This document shows, in pieces, positions 46,101 to 59,420 of a stretch of 64,000 nucleotides of DNA (position 1 is the stretch's first letter; each line of letters starts with the position of its first letter). A model generated the notes under the pieces. That model was not told where the DNA came from. It made no database searches and saw only the letters and a list, made by a program, of their open reading frames with translations. Source of the stretch: Alitta virens (taxonomy: Eukaryota; Annelida; Polychaeta; Phyllodocida; Nereididae); NCBI GenBank assembly GCA_932294295.1, contig OW028586.1, positions 11,280,290 to 11,344,289 of the forward strand. The letters run 5' to 3'. The translations under genes and the position numbers were made by a program.

Positions 46101-49100
46101 TGGTGATGTTTGCTAGTGACCTGCAGCTAGCTGGCAATCTCCCAGCTGCCGTTGTGATGCTTGCTATATTTTCAACATATTGGGACTACAGCTAGTGACC
46201 TGCAGCTACCTGGAAATCTCACAGCTTCAGTGGTGATGTTGCTAGTGACCTCCAGCTACCTGGCACCCTCCCAGCTGCAGTGACGATGCTTGCAAATTTT
46301 TCAACATATTGAGACTCCAGCTAGTGACCTCCAGCAAGCTTGCAGTCTCCCAGCTTCAGTGGTGATGCTTGCTAGTGACCTCCAGCTAGCTAGCAGTCTC
46401 CCAGATTCAGTGGTGATGCTTGCTAGTGACCTCCAGCTGGCTGGCAGTCTCCAAGCTTCAGTGGCGATGCTTGCTATTTTTCAACCTATTGAGGTTCCTG
46501 CTGGTGACCTCCAGCTAGCTGGCAATCTCCCAGCTTCAGTGGTGATGCTTGCTATTTTTCAACTAATTGAGGTTCCAGCCAGTGACCTCCAGCTAGCTTG
46601 CAGTCTCCCATCTTCAGTGGTGATGCTTTCTAGATACCTCCAACTTGCTGGCAATCTCCCAGCTGCAGTGGTGATGCTTGCTATTTTTCAACTTATTGTG
46701 GTTCCAGCTACTGACCTCGAGCTAGCTTGCGGTCTCCCAGCTTCAGTGGTGATGCTTGCTTGTGACCTCCAGCTAGCTTGCAGTCTCCCAGGTTCAGTAG
46801 TGATGCTTGCTAGTGACCTCGAGCTAGCTGGCAATCTCCCAGCTGCCGTTGCGATGCTTGCTATTTTTTCAACATATTGAGACTCCAGCTAGTGACCTCC
46901 AGCTAGCTTGCAGTCTCCCAGCTTCAGTGGTGATGCTTGCTAGTAACCTCGAGCTGGCTGGCAATCTCCCAGCTGCAGTGGCAATGCTTGCTATATTTTC
47001 AACATATTGAGGCTCCAGTTAGTGACCTCCAGCTAGCTGGCAATCTCCCAGCTTGAGTGGCGATGCTTGCTAGTGACCTCCAGCTAGTTGGCAATCTCCC
47101 AGCTTCAGTTGGGATACTTGCTATTTTTTCTTCATATTGAGACTCCAGCTAGTGACCTCCAGCTAGCTGGCAGTCTCCCAGCTTCAGTGGTAATGCTTGC
47201 TAGTGACCTGCAGCTAGATGGCAATCTCCCAGCTGCCGTTGCGATGCTTGCTCTTTTTTCAACATGTTGAGACTCCAGCTAGTGACCTCCAGCTAGCTGG
47301 CAGTCTCCCAGCTTCAGTGGCGATGCTTGCTAGTGACCTCCAGCTTGCTGGCAATCTCCCAGCTGTAGTGGCGATGCTTGCTATATTTTCAACATATTGG
47401 GACTACAGCTAGTGACCTCTAGCTAGCTGGCAGACTCCCAGCTTCAGTGGTGATGCTTGCTAGTGACCTGCAGCTAGCTGGCATTCTCGCAGCTGCAGTG
47501 ATGATGTTTGCTATATTTTCAACATATTGGGACTCCAGCTAGTGACCTCCAGCTAGTGACCTCCAGCTAGCTTGCAGTCTCCCAGCTTCAGTGGTGATGC
47601 TTGCTAGTGACCTCCAGCTAACTAGCAATCTCCCAGCTGCAGTGGTGATGCTTGCTAGTGACCTCGTGCTAGCTGGCACTCTCCCAGCTGCAGTGGCGAT
47701 GTTTGCTATATTTTCAACATATTGGGACTCCAGCTAGTGATCTCCAGCTATCTGGCAGTGTCCCAGCTGCAGTGGCGATGCTTGATATATTTTCAACATA
47801 TTGGGACTCCAGCTAGTGACCTCCAGCTATTTGGCAGTGTCCCAGCTTCAGTGGTGATGTTTGCTAGTGACCTCCAGCTAACTAGCAATCTCCCAGCTGC
47901 AGTGGCGATGCTTGATATATTTTCAACATATTGGGACTTCAGCTAGTGACCTCTAGCTAGCTGGCAGTCTCCCAGCTTCAGTGGTGATGCTTGCTAGTGA
48001 CCTCCAGCTAGCTGGCAGTCTCCCAGCTTCAGTGGCAATGCTTGCTAGTGACCTTCAGCTAGCTGGCAAGCTCCCAGCTTCAGTGGTGATGCTTGCTATT
48101 TTTCAACTTATTGAGGTTCCAGCCAGTGACCTTCAGCTAGCTTGCAGTCTCCCAGCTTCAGTGGTGATGCTTTCTAGTGACCTCGAGCTAGCTGGCAATC
48201 TCCTTGCTGCAGTGGCAATGCTTGCTATATTTTCAACATATTGGGACTCCAGCTAGTGACCTCCAGCTAGCTGGCAGTCTCCCAGCTTCAGTGGTGATGC
48301 TTGCTAGTGACCTGCAGCTAGCTGGCAGTCTCCCAGCTGCAGTGATGATGCTTGCTATTTTTTCAACATATTGAGATTCTAGCTAGTGACCTCCAGCTAG
48401 CTGGCAGTCTCCCAGCTTCAGTGGTGATGTTTGCTAGTGACCTGCAGCTAGCTGGCAATCTCCCAGCTGCCGTTGTGATGCTTGCTATTTTTTCAACATG
48501 TTGAGACTCCAGCTAGTGACCTCCAGCTAGCTGGCAGTCTCCCAGCTTCAGTGGCGATGCTTGCTAGTGACCTCCAGCTTGCTGGCAATCTCCCAGCTGC
48601 AGTGGCGATGCTTGCTATATTTTCAACATATTGGGACTACAGCTAGTGACCTGCAGCTAGCTGGAAATCTCCCGGCTTCAGTGGTGATGTTGCTAGTGAC
48701 CTCCAGCTGCCTGGCACTCTCCCAGCTGCAGTGACGATGCTTGCAAATTTTTCAGCATATTGAGACTCCAGCTAGTGACCTCCAGCAAGCTTGCTGTCTC
48801 CCAGCTTCAGTGGTGATGCTTGCAAGTGACCTCCAGCTAGCTGGCAGTCTCCCAGCTTCAGTGGTGATGCTTGCTAGTGACCTCCAGCTGGCTGGCAGTC
48901 TCCAAGCTTCAGTGGCGATGATTGCTATTTTTTCAACATATTGAGATTCCAGCTAGTGACCTCCAGCAGGCTTGCAGTCTCCCAGCTTCAGTGGTGATGC
49001 TTGCTAGTGACCTTCAGCTAGCTGGCAATCTCCCAGCTTCAGTGGTGATGCTTGCTATTTTTCAACTTATTGAGGTTCCAGCCAGTGACCTCCAGCTAGC

Positions 49101-52080
49101 TTGCAGTCTCCCAGCTTCAGTGGTGATGCTTTCTAGATACCTCCAACTTGCTGGCAATCTCCCAGCTGCAGTGGCGATGCTTGCTATTTTTCAACTTATT
49201 GAGGTTCAAGCTACTGACCTCCAGCTAGGTTGCGGTCTCCCAGCTTCAGTGGTGATGCTTGCTAGTGACCTCCAGCTAGCTTGCAGTCTCCCAGCTTCAG
49301 TAGTGATGCTTGCTAGTGACCTCGAGCTAGCTGGCAATCTCCCAGCTGCCGTTGCGATGCTTGCTATTTTTTCAACATATTGAGACTCCAGCTAGTGACC
49401 TCCAGCTAGCTTGCAATCTCCCAGCTTCAGTGGTGATGCTTGCTAGTAACCTCCAGCTAGCTGGCAATCTCCCAGCTAGCTGGCAATCTCCCAGCTAGCT
49501 GGCAGTCTCCCAGCTAGCTGGCAATCACCCAGCTAGCTGGCAATCTCCCAGCTAGCTGGCAATCTCCCAGCTTCAGTTGTGATGCTTGCTAGTGACCTCC
49601 AGCTAGCTGGCAGTCTACTAGCTGCAGTGGCAATGCTTGCTATATTTTCAACATATTGGGACTCCAGCTAGTGACCTCCAGCTAGCTTGCAGTATCCCAG
49701 CTTCAGTGGTGATGCTTGCTAGTGACCTCGAGCTAGCTGGCAATCTCCCAGCTGCAGTGGCAATGCTTGCTGTATTTTCAACATATTGAGACTCCAGCTA
49801 GTGACCTCCTGCTAGCTGGCAATCTCCCAGCTAGCTGGCAATCTCCCAGCTAGCTGGCAATCTCCCAGCTTCAGTTGTGATGCTTGCTAGTGACCTCCAG
49901 CTAGCTGGCAGTCTCCCAGATTCAGTGGTGATGCTTGCTAGTGACCTTCAGCTAGCTGGCAAGCTCCCACCTTCAGTGGTGATGCTTGCTAGTGACCTCG
50001 AGCTTACTGGCAATCTCCCAGCTGCAGTGGCGATGCTTGCTATATTTTCAACATATTGGGACTCCAGCTAGTGACCTCTAGCTAGCTGGCAGTCCCCCAG
50101 CTTCAGTGTTGATGCTTGCTAGTGACCTCCAGCTGTCTGGCAGTCTCCAAGCTTCAGTGGCGATGCTTGCTATTTTTCAACTTATTGAGGTTCCAGCTAG
50201 TGACCTCCAGCTAGCTTGCAGTCTCCCAACTTTAGTGGTGATGCTTGCTAATGACCTCCAGCTAGCTGGCAATGTCCCAGCTTCAGTGGCGATGCTTTCT
50301 AGTGACCTCCAACTTGCTGGCAATCTCCCAGCTTCAGTGGTGATGCTTGCTAGTGACCTGCAGCTGCCTGGCAGTCTCCAAGCTTCAGTGGCAAAGCTTG
50401 CTATTTTTCAACTTATTGAGGTTCCAGCTAGTGTCCTTCAGCTAGCTGGCAATTTCGCAGCTTCAGTGGTGATGCTTGCTAGTGACCTCCAGCTAGCTGG
50501 CACTCTCCCAGCTGCAGTGGCGATACTTGCTATTTTTTAAGTTTTTGAGATTCCAGCTAGTGATCCCCAGGTAGCTAGCAGTCTTCCAGCTTCAGTGGTG
50601 ATGCTTGCTAGTGACCTCCAGCTACCTGGCACTCTCGCAGCTGCAGTGGCGATGCTTGCTATTTTTTTAACATATTGAGACTCCAGCTAGTGACCTCCAC
50701 CTAGCTGGCTGTCTCCCAGCTTCAGTGGTGATGCTTGCTATTTTTCAAATTACTGGGGGTTCCAGCTAGTGACCTCCAGCTAGCTTGCACTCTCCCAGCT
50801 TCAGTGGTGATGCTTGCTAGTGACCTCCAAGTAGCTGGAAATCTGCCAGCTTTAGTGGTGTTGCTTGCTAGTGACCTCCAGCTACCTGGCACTCTCGCAG
50901 CTGCAGTGGCGATGCTTGCTATTTTTTTTAACATATTGAGATTCCAGCTAGTGATCTCCAGGTAGCTTGGAGTCTTCCAGCTTCAGTGGTGATGCTTGCA
51001 AGTGACCTCCACCTACCTGGCACTCTCGCAGCTGCAATGGCGATGCTTGGTATTTTTTTAACATATTGAGAATCCAGCTAGTGACCTCCAGGTAGCTTGC
51101 AGTCTTCCAGCTGCAGTGGTGATGCTTGCTAGTGACCTGCAGCTAGCTGGCTATCTCCCAGCTGCCGTTGCGATGCTTGCTATTTTTTCAACGTATTGAG
51201 ATTCCAGCTATTGACCTCCAGCTAGCCGGCAGTCTCCCAGCTTCAGTGGCGAAGCTTGCTATTTTTCAACTTATTGAGGTTCCAGCTAGTGACCTCCAGC
51301 TAGCTTGCACTCTCCCAGCTTCAGTGGTGATGCTTGCCAGTTTTTCAACTTATTGAGGTTCCAGCTAGTGACCTCCAGCTAGCTTGCAGTCTCCAAGCTT
51401 TAGTGGCGATGCTTGCTATTTTTCAACTTATTGAGGTTCCAGCTAGTGACCTCCAGCTAGCTTGCAGTCTCCCAGCTTCAGTGGTGATGCTTGTCAGGGA
51501 CCTCCAGCTAGCTGGCAATCTCCCCGCTTCAGTGGTGATGCTTGCTAGTGACCTCCAGCTACCTGGCACTCTCCCAGCTGCAGTGACGATGCTTGCTATT
51601 TTTTCAACATATTGAGATTCCAGCTAGTGACCTCCAGCTAGCTGGCAGTCTCCCAGCTTCAGTGGTGATGCTTGCTAGTGACCTGTAGCCAGCTGGCAAT
51701 CTCCCAGCTGCCATTGCGATGCTTGCTATTTTTTCAACATATTGAGACTCCACCTAGTGACGTCCAGGTAGCTGGCAATCTCCCAGCTTGAGTGGCGATG
51801 CTTGCTAGTGACCTCCAGCTAGTTGGCAATCTCCGCTTTAGTTGCGATGCTTGCTATTTTTTCAACTTATTGAGGTTCCAGCTAGTGACCTCCAGTTAGC
51901 TGGCAATCTCCCAGCTTCAGTGGTGATGCTTGCTAGTGACCTCCAGCTAGCTGGCAATCTCCCAGCTTCAGTTGTGATGCTTGCTAGTGACCTCCAGCTA
52001 GCTGGCAGTCTCCCAGATTCAGTGGTGATGCTTGCTAGTGACCTTCAGCTAGCTGGCAAGCTCCCACCTTCTGTGGTGAT
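42691..52080 (+). repeat. large block duplicate of 29363-40930
   Basis: Co-linear matches run at stepwise changing offsets: 13328 bp (29363 to 42691, 30210 to 43538), 12156 (31905 to 44061), 12286 (32684 to 44970), 12416 (33504 to 45920, 34672 to 47088), 12197 (35525 to 47722), 11789 (37133-37594 region to 48922-49383) and 11150 (38727 to 49877, 40018 to 51168, 40692 to 51842). Steps of 1172 and 130 bp are whole numbers of repeat units, as expected for unequal exchange. Confidence 0.85.
49455..49568 (+). repeat. 19-bp mini-array, six copies (copy of 38286-38399)
   Basis: The same six-unit expansion with the same internal variants (GCAGT in the third unit, ATCACCC in the fourth), so it was carried along in the block duplication rather than arising anew. 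Confidence 0.88.
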
Positions 52081-52439
52081 GCTTGCTAGTGACCTCGAGC
52101 TTACTGGCAATCTCCCAGCTGCAGTGGCGATGCTTGCTATATTTTCAACATATTGGGACTCCAGCTAGTGACCTCTAGCTAGCTGGCAGTCCCCCAGCTT
52201 CAGTGTTGATGCTTGCTAGTGACCTCCAGCTGTCTGGCAGTCTCCAAGCTTCATTGGCGATGCTTGCTATTTTTCAACTTATTGAGGTTCCAGCTAGTGA
52301 CCTCCAGCTAGCTTGCAGTCTCCCAACTTTAGTGGTGATGCTTGCTAGTGACCTCCAGCTAGCTGGCAATGTCCCAGCTTCAGTGGCGATGCTTTCTAGT
52401 GACCTCCAACTTGCTGGCAATCTCCCAGCTTCAGTGGTG

Positions 52440-53520
52440 ATGCTTGCTATTTTTCAACTTATTGAGGTTCCAGCCAGTGACCTCCAGCTAGCTTGCAGTC
52501 TCCCAGCTTCAGTGGTGATGCTTTCTAGATACCTCCAACTTGCTGGCAATCTCCCAGCTGCAGTGGCGATGCTTGCTATTTTTCAACTTATTGAGGTTCA
52601 AGCTACTGACCTCCAGCTAGGTTGCGGTCTCCCAGCTTCAGTGGTGATGCTTGCTAGTGACCTCCAGCTAGCTTGCAGTCTCCCAGCTTCAGTAGTGATG
52701 CTTGCTAGTGATCTCGAGCTAGCTGGCAATCTCCCAGCTGCCGTTGCGATGCTTGCTATTTTTTCAACATATTGAGACTCCAGCTAGTGACCTCGAGCTA
52801 GCTTGCAGTCTCCCAGCTTCAGTGGTGATGCTTGCTAGTGACCTCCAGCTAACTGGCAATCTCCCAGCTGCAGTGGCGATGCTTGATATATTTTCAACAT
52901 ATTGGGACTCCAGCTAGTGACCTCTAGCTAGCTGGCAGTCTCCCAGCTTCAGTGGTATTGCTTGCCAGTGACCTCCAGCTAGCTGGCAGTCTCCCAGCTT
53001 CAGTGGCGATGCTTGCTAGTGACCTTCAGCTAGCTGGCAAGCTCCCAGCTTCAGTGGTGATGCTTGCTATTTTTCAACTTATTGAGGTTCCAGCCAGTGA
53101 CCTCCAGCTAGCTTGCAGTCTCCCAGCTTCAGTGGTGATGCTTTGTAGTGACCTCCTACTTGCTGGCAATATCCCAGCTGCAGTGGCGATGCTTGCTATG
53201 TTTCAACTTATTGAGGTTCCAGCTACTGACCTCCAGCTAGCTTGCAGTCTCCCAGCTTCAGTGGTGATGCTTGCTAGTGACCTCGAGCTAGCTGGCAATC
53301 TACTAGCTGCATTGGCAATGCTTGCTATATTTTCAACATATTGGGACTCCAGCTAGTGACCTCCAGCTAGCTTGCAGTCTCCCAGCTTCAGTGGTGATGC
53401 TTGCTAGTGACCTTCCGCTAGCTGGCAATCTCCCAGCTTCAGTGGTGATGCTTGCTAGTAACCTCCAGCTAGCTGGCAATCTCCCAGCTAGCTGGCAGTC
53501 TCCCAGCTAGCTGGCAATCA
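52440..53520 (+). repeat. block copy of about 37250-38330
   Basis: Matches at a constant offset of 15181 bp: 37594 to 52775, 37771 to 52952 and 38141 to 53322. It is joined upstream to sequence of the 38.9-39.2 kb type and downstream to sequence of the 51.7-52.2 kb type, so it is bounded by two recombination joints. Confidence 0.8.
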
Positions 53521-53879
53521 CCCAGCTAGCTGGCAATCTCCCAGCTAGCTGGCAATCTCCCAGCTTCAGTTGTGATGCTTGCTAGTGACCTCCAGCTAGC
53601 TGGCAGTCTGCTAGCTGCAGTGGCAATGCTTGCTATATTTTCAACATATTGGGACTCCAGCTAGTGACCTCCAGCTAGCTTGCAGTATCCCAGCTTCAGT
53701 GGTGATGCTTGCTAGTGACCTCGAGCTAGCTGGCAATCTCCCAGCTGCAGTGGCAATGCTTGCTGTATTTTCAACATATTGAGACTCCAGCTAGTGACCT
53801 CCTGCTAGCTGGCAATCTCCCAGCTTCAGTTGTGATGCTTGCTAGTGACCTCCAGCTAGCTGGCAGTCTCCCAGCTTCA

Positions 53880-54780
53880 GTGGTGATGCTTGCTAGTGAC
53901 CTGTAGCCAGCTGGCAATCTCCCAGCTGCCATTGCGATGCTTGCTATTTTTTCAACATATTGAGACTCCACCTAGTGACGTCCAGGTAGCTGGCAATCTC
54001 CCAGCTTGAGTGGCGATGCTTGCTAGTGACCTCCAGCTAGTTGGCAATCTCCGCTTTAGTTGCGATGCTTGCTATTTTTTCAACTTATTGAGGTTCCAGC
54101 TAGTGACCTCCAGTTAGCTGGCAATCTCCCAGCTTCAGTGGTGATGCTTGCTAGTGACCTCCAGCTAGCTGGCAATCTCCCAGCTTCAGTTGTGATGCTT
54201 GCTAGTGACCTCCAGCTAGCTGGCAGTCTCCCAGATTCAGTGGTGATGCTTGCTAGTGACCTTCAGCTAGCTGGCAAGCTCCCACCTTCTGTGGTGATGC
54301 TTGCTAGTGACCTCGAGCTTACTGGCAATCTCCCAGCTGCAGTGGCGATGCTTGCTATATTTTCAACATATTGGGACTCCAGCTAGTGACCTCTAGCTAG
54401 CTGGCAGTCCCCCAGCTTCAGTGTTGATGCTTGCTAGTGACCTCCAGCTGTCTGGCAGTCTCCAAGCTTCAGTGGCGATGCTTGCTATTTTTCAACTTAT
54501 TGAGGTTCCAGCTAGTGACCTCCAGCTAGCTTGTAGTCTCCCAACTTTAGTGGTGATGCTTGCTAGTGACCTCCAGCTAGCTGGCAATGTCCCAGCTTCA
54601 GTGGCGATGCTTTCTAGTGACCTCCAACTTGCTGGCAATCTCCCAGCTTCAGTGGTGATGCTTGCTAGTGACCTGCAGCTGCCTGGCAGTCTCCAAGCTT
54701 CAGTGGCAATGCTTGCTATTTTTCAACTTATTGAGGTTCCAGCTAGTGTCCATCAGCTAGCTGGCAATTTCGCAGCTTGA
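53880..54780 (+). repeat. block copy of about 51660-52560
   Basis: The frames at 51842-52168 and 52203 onwards reappear at 54060-54386 and 54421 onwards, offset 2218 bp. The continuation at 55050-55930 follows the 50735-51615 type at offset 4315, so the copies are mosaics. Confidence 0.75.
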
Positions 54781-57194
54781 GTGGTGATGCTTGCTAGTGA
54801 CCTCCAGCTAGCTGGCACTCTCCCAGCTGCAGTGGCGATACTTGCTATTTTTTAAGTTTTTGAGATTCCAGCTAGTGATCTCCAGGTAGCTTGCAGTCTT
54901 CCAGCTTCAGTGGTGATGCTTGCTAGTGAACTCCAGCTACCTGGCACTCTCGCAGCTGCAGTGGCGATGCTTGCTATTTTTTTAACATATTGAGACTCCA
55001 GCTAGTGACCTCCACCTAGCTGGCTGTCTCCCAGCTTCAGTGGCGATGCTTGCTATTTTTCAAATTACTGGGAGTTCCAGCTATTGACCTCCAGCTAGCT
55101 TGCACTCTCCCAGCTTCAGTGGTGATGCTTGCTAGTGACCTCCAAGTAGCTGGAAATCTGCCAGCTTTAGTGGTGATGCTTGCTAGTGACCTCCAGCTAC
55201 CTGGCACTCTCGCAGCTGCAGTGGCGATGCTTGCTATTTTTTTTAACATATTGAGATTCCAGCTAGTGATCTCCAGGTAGCTTGGAGTCTTCCAGCTTCA
55301 GTGGTGATGCTTGCAAGTGACCTCCACCTACCTAGCACTCTCGCAGCTGCAATGGCGATGCTTGGTATTTTTTTAACATATTGAGAATCCAGCTAGTGAC
55401 CTCCAGGTAGCTTGCAGTCTTCCAGCTGCAGTGGTGATGCTTGCTAGTGACCTGCAGCTAGCTGGCTATCTCCCAGCTGCCGTTGCGATGCTTGCTATTT
55501 TTTCAACGTATTGAGATTCCAGCTATTGACCTCCAGCTAGCCGGCAGTCTCCCAGCTTCAGTGGCGAAGCTTGCTATTTTTCAACTTATTGAGGTTCCAG
55601 CTAGTGACCTCCAGCTAGCTTGCACTCTCCCAGCTTCAGTGGTGATGCTTGCTAGTTTTTCAACTTATTGAGGTTCCAGCTAGTGACCTCCAGCTAGCTT
55701 GCAGTCTCCAAGCTTTAGTGGCGATGCTTGCTATTTTTCAACTTATTGAGGTTCCAGCTAGTGACCTCCAGCTAGCTTGCAGTCTCCCAGCTTCAGTGGT
55801 GATGCTTGTCAGGGACCTCCAGCTAGCTGGCAATCTCCCCGCTTCAGTGGTGATGCTTGCTAGTGACCTCCAGCTACCTGGCACTCTCCCAGCTGCAGTG
55901 ACGATGCTTGCTATTTTTTCAACATATTGAGATTCCAGCTAGTGACCTCCAGCTAGCTGGCAGTCTCCCAGCTTCAGTGGTGATGCTTGCTAGTGACCTG
56001 TAGCCAGCTGGCAATCTCCCAGCTGCCATTGCGATGCTTGCTATTTTTTCAACATATTGAGACTCCACCTAGTGACGTCCAGGTAGCTGGCAATCTCCCA
56101 GCTTGAGTGGCGATGCTTGCTAGTGACCTCCAGCTAGTTGGCAATCTCCGCTTTAGTTGCGATGCTTGCTATTTTTTCAACTTATTGAGGTTCCAGCTAG
56201 TGACCTCCAGTTAGCTGGCAATCTCCCAGCTTGAGTGGTGATGCTTGCTAGTGACCTCCAGCTAGCTGGCAATCTCCCAGCTTCAGTTGTGATGCTTGCT
56301 AGTGACCTCCAGCTAGCTGGCAGTCTCCCAGATTCAGTGGTGATGCTTGCTAGTGACCTTCAGCTAGCTGGCAAGCTCCCAGCTTCAGTGGTGATGCTTG
56401 CTATTTTTCAACTTATTGAGGTTCCAGCCAGTGACCTTCAGCTAGCTTGCAGTCTCCCAGCTTCAGTGGTGATGCTTTCTAGTGACCTCGAGCTAGCTGG
56501 CAATCTCCTTGCTGCAGTGGCAATGCTTGCTATATTTTCAACATATTGGGACTCCAGCTAGTGACCTCCAGCTAGCTGGCAGTCTCCCAGCTTCAGTGGT
56601 GATGCTTGTTAGTAACCTCCAGCTAGCTGGCAATCTCCCAGCTAGCTGGCAATCTCCCAGCTGCAGTGGCGATGCTTGATATATTTTCAACATATTGGGA
56701 CTCCAGCTAGTGACCTCTAGCTAGCTGCCAGTCTCCCAGCTTCAGTGGTGATGCTTGCTAGTGACCTGCAGCTAGCTGGCAGTCTCCCAGCTGCAGTGAT
56801 GATGCTTGCTATTTTTTCAACATATTGAGATTCTAGCTAGTGACCTCCAGCTAGCTGGCAGTCTCCCAGCTTCAGTGGTGATGTTTGCTAGTGACCTGCA
56901 GCTAGCTGGCAATCTCCCAGCTGCCGTTGTGATGCTTGCTATTTTTTCAACATGTTGAGACTCCAGCTAGTGACCTCCAGCTAGCTGGCAGTCTCCCAGC
57001 TTCAGTGGCGATGCTTGCTAGTGACCTCCAGCTTGCTGGCAATCTCCCAGCTGCAGTGGCGATGCTTGCTATATTTTCAACATATTGGGACTACAGCTAG
57101 TGACCTGCAGCTAGCTGGAAATCTCCCGGCTTCAGTGGTGATGTTGCTAGTGACCTCCAGCTGCCTGGCACTCTCCCAGCTGCAGTGACGATGC

Positions 57195-59420
57195 TTGCAA
57201 ATTTTTCAGCATATTGAGACTCCAGCTAGTGACCTCCAGCAAGCTTGCTGTCTCCCAGCTTCAGTGGTGATGCTTGCAAGTGACCTCCAGCTAGCTGGCA
57301 GTCTCCCAGCTTCAGTGGTGATGCTTGCTAGTGACCTCCAGCTGGCTGGCAGTCTCCAAGCTTCAGTGGCGATGATTGCTATTTTTTCAACATATTGAGA
57401 TTCCAGCTAGTGACCTCCAGCAGGCTTGCAGTCTCCCAGCTTCAGTGGTGATGCTTGCTAGTGACCTTCAGCTAGCTGGCAATCTCCCAGCTTCAGTGGT
57501 GATGCTTGCTATTTTTCAACTTATTGAGGTTCCAGCCAGTGACCTCCAGCTAGCTTGCAGTCTCCCAGCTTCAGTGGTGATGCTTTCTAGATACCTCCAA
57601 CTTGCTGGCAATCTCCCAGCTGCAGTGGCGATGCTTGCTATTTTTCAACTTATTGAGGTTCAAGCTACTGACCTCCAGCTAGGTTGCGGTCTCCCAGCTT
57701 CAGTGGTGATGCTTGCTAGTGACCTCCAGCTAGCTTGCAGTCTCCCAGCTTCAGTAGTGATGCTTGCTAGTGACCTCGAGCTAGCTGGCAATCTCCCAGC
57801 TGCCGTTGCGATGCTTGCTATTTTTTCAACATATTGAGACTCCAGCTAGTGACCTCCAGCTAGCTTGCAATCTCCCAGCTTCAGTGGTGATGCTTGCTAG
57901 TAACCTCCAGCTAGCTGGCAATCTCCCAGCTAGCTGGCAATCTCCCAGCTAGCTGGCAGTCTCCCAGCTAGCTGGCAATCACCCAGCTAGCTGGCAATCT
58001 CCCAGCTAGCTGGCAATCTCCCAGCTTCAGTTGTGATGCTTGCTAGTGACCTCCAGCTAGCTGGCAGTCTACTAGCTGCAGTGGCAATGCTTGCTATATT
58101 TTCAACATATTGGGACTCCAGCTAGTGACCTCCAGCTAGCTTGCAGTATCCCAGCTTCAGTGGTGATGCTTGCTAGTGACCTCGAGCTAGCTGGCAATCT
58201 CCCAGCTGCAGTGGCAATGCTTGCTGTATTTTCAACATATTGAGACTCCAGCTAGTGACCTCCTGCTAGCTGGCAATCTCCCAGCTAGCTGGCAATCTCC
58301 CAGCTAGCTGGCAATCTCCCAGCTTCAGTTGTGATGCTTGCTAGTGACCTCCAGCTAGCTGGCAGTCTCCCAGATTCAGTGGTGATGCTTGCTAGTGACC
58401 TTCAGCTAGCTGGCAAGCTCCCACCTTCAGTGGTGATGCTTGCTAGTGACCTCGAGCTTACTGGCAATCTCCCAGCTGCAGTGGCGATGCTTGCTATATT
58501 TTCAACATATTGGGACTCCAGCTAGTGACCTCTAGCTAGCTGGCAGTCCCCCAGCTTCAGTGTTGATGCTTGCTAGTGACCTCCAGCTGTCTGGCAGTCT
58601 CCAAGCTTCAGTGGCGATGCTTGCTATTTTTCAACTTATTGAGGTTCCAGCTAGTGACCTCCAGCTAGCTTGCAGTCTCCCAACTTTAGTGGTGATGCTT
58701 GCTAATGACCTCCAGCTAGCTGGCAATGTCCCAGCTTCAGTGGCGATGCTTTCTAGTGACCTCCAACTTGCTGGCAATCTCCCAGCTTCAGTGGTGATGC
58801 TTGCTAGTGACCTGCAGCTGCCTGGCAGTCTCCAAGCTTCAGTGGCAAAGCTTGCTATTTTTCAACTTATTGAGGTTCCAGCTAGTGTCCTTCAGCTAGC
58901 TGGCAATTTCGCAGCTTCAGTGGTGATGCTTGCTAGTGACCTCCAGCTAGCTGGCACTCTCCCAGCTGCAGTGGCGATACTTGCTATTTTTTAAGTTTTT
59001 GAGATTCCAGCTAGTGATCCCCAGGTAGCTAGCAGTCTTCCAGCTTCAGTGGTGATGCTTGCTAGTGACCTCCAGCTACCTGGCACTCTCGCAGCTGCAG
59101 TGGCGATGCTTGCTATTTTTTTAACATATTGAGACTCCAGCTAGTGACCTCCACCTAGCTGGCTGTCTCCCAGCTTCAGTGGTGATGCTTGCTATTTTTC
59201 AAATTACTGGGGGTTCCAGCTAGTGACCTCCAGCTAGCTTGCACTCTCCCAGCTTCAGTGGTGATGCTTGCTAGTGACCTCCAAGTAGCTGGAAATCTGC
59301 CAGCTTTAGTGGTGTTGCTTGCTAGTGACCTCCAGCTACCTGGCACTCTCGCAGCTGCAGTGGCGATGCTTGCTATTTTTTTTAACATATTGAGATTCCA
59401 GCTAGTGATCTCCAGGTAGC
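57195..59420 (+). repeat. near-identical block copy of 48741-50966
   Basis: A constant offset of 8454 bp holds for starts at 48741, 48922, 49877, 50106 and 50735. Private variants are shared (for example the GCTAATGACC substitution at 50248 and 58702, absent at 39098). The copies then part near 59440. Confidence 0.85.
57909..58022 (+). repeat. 19-bp mini-array, six copies (copy of 49455-49568)
   Basis: Offset 8454 bp from 49455 and the same internal unit variants, confirming co-duplication with the surrounding block. Confidence 0.85.
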
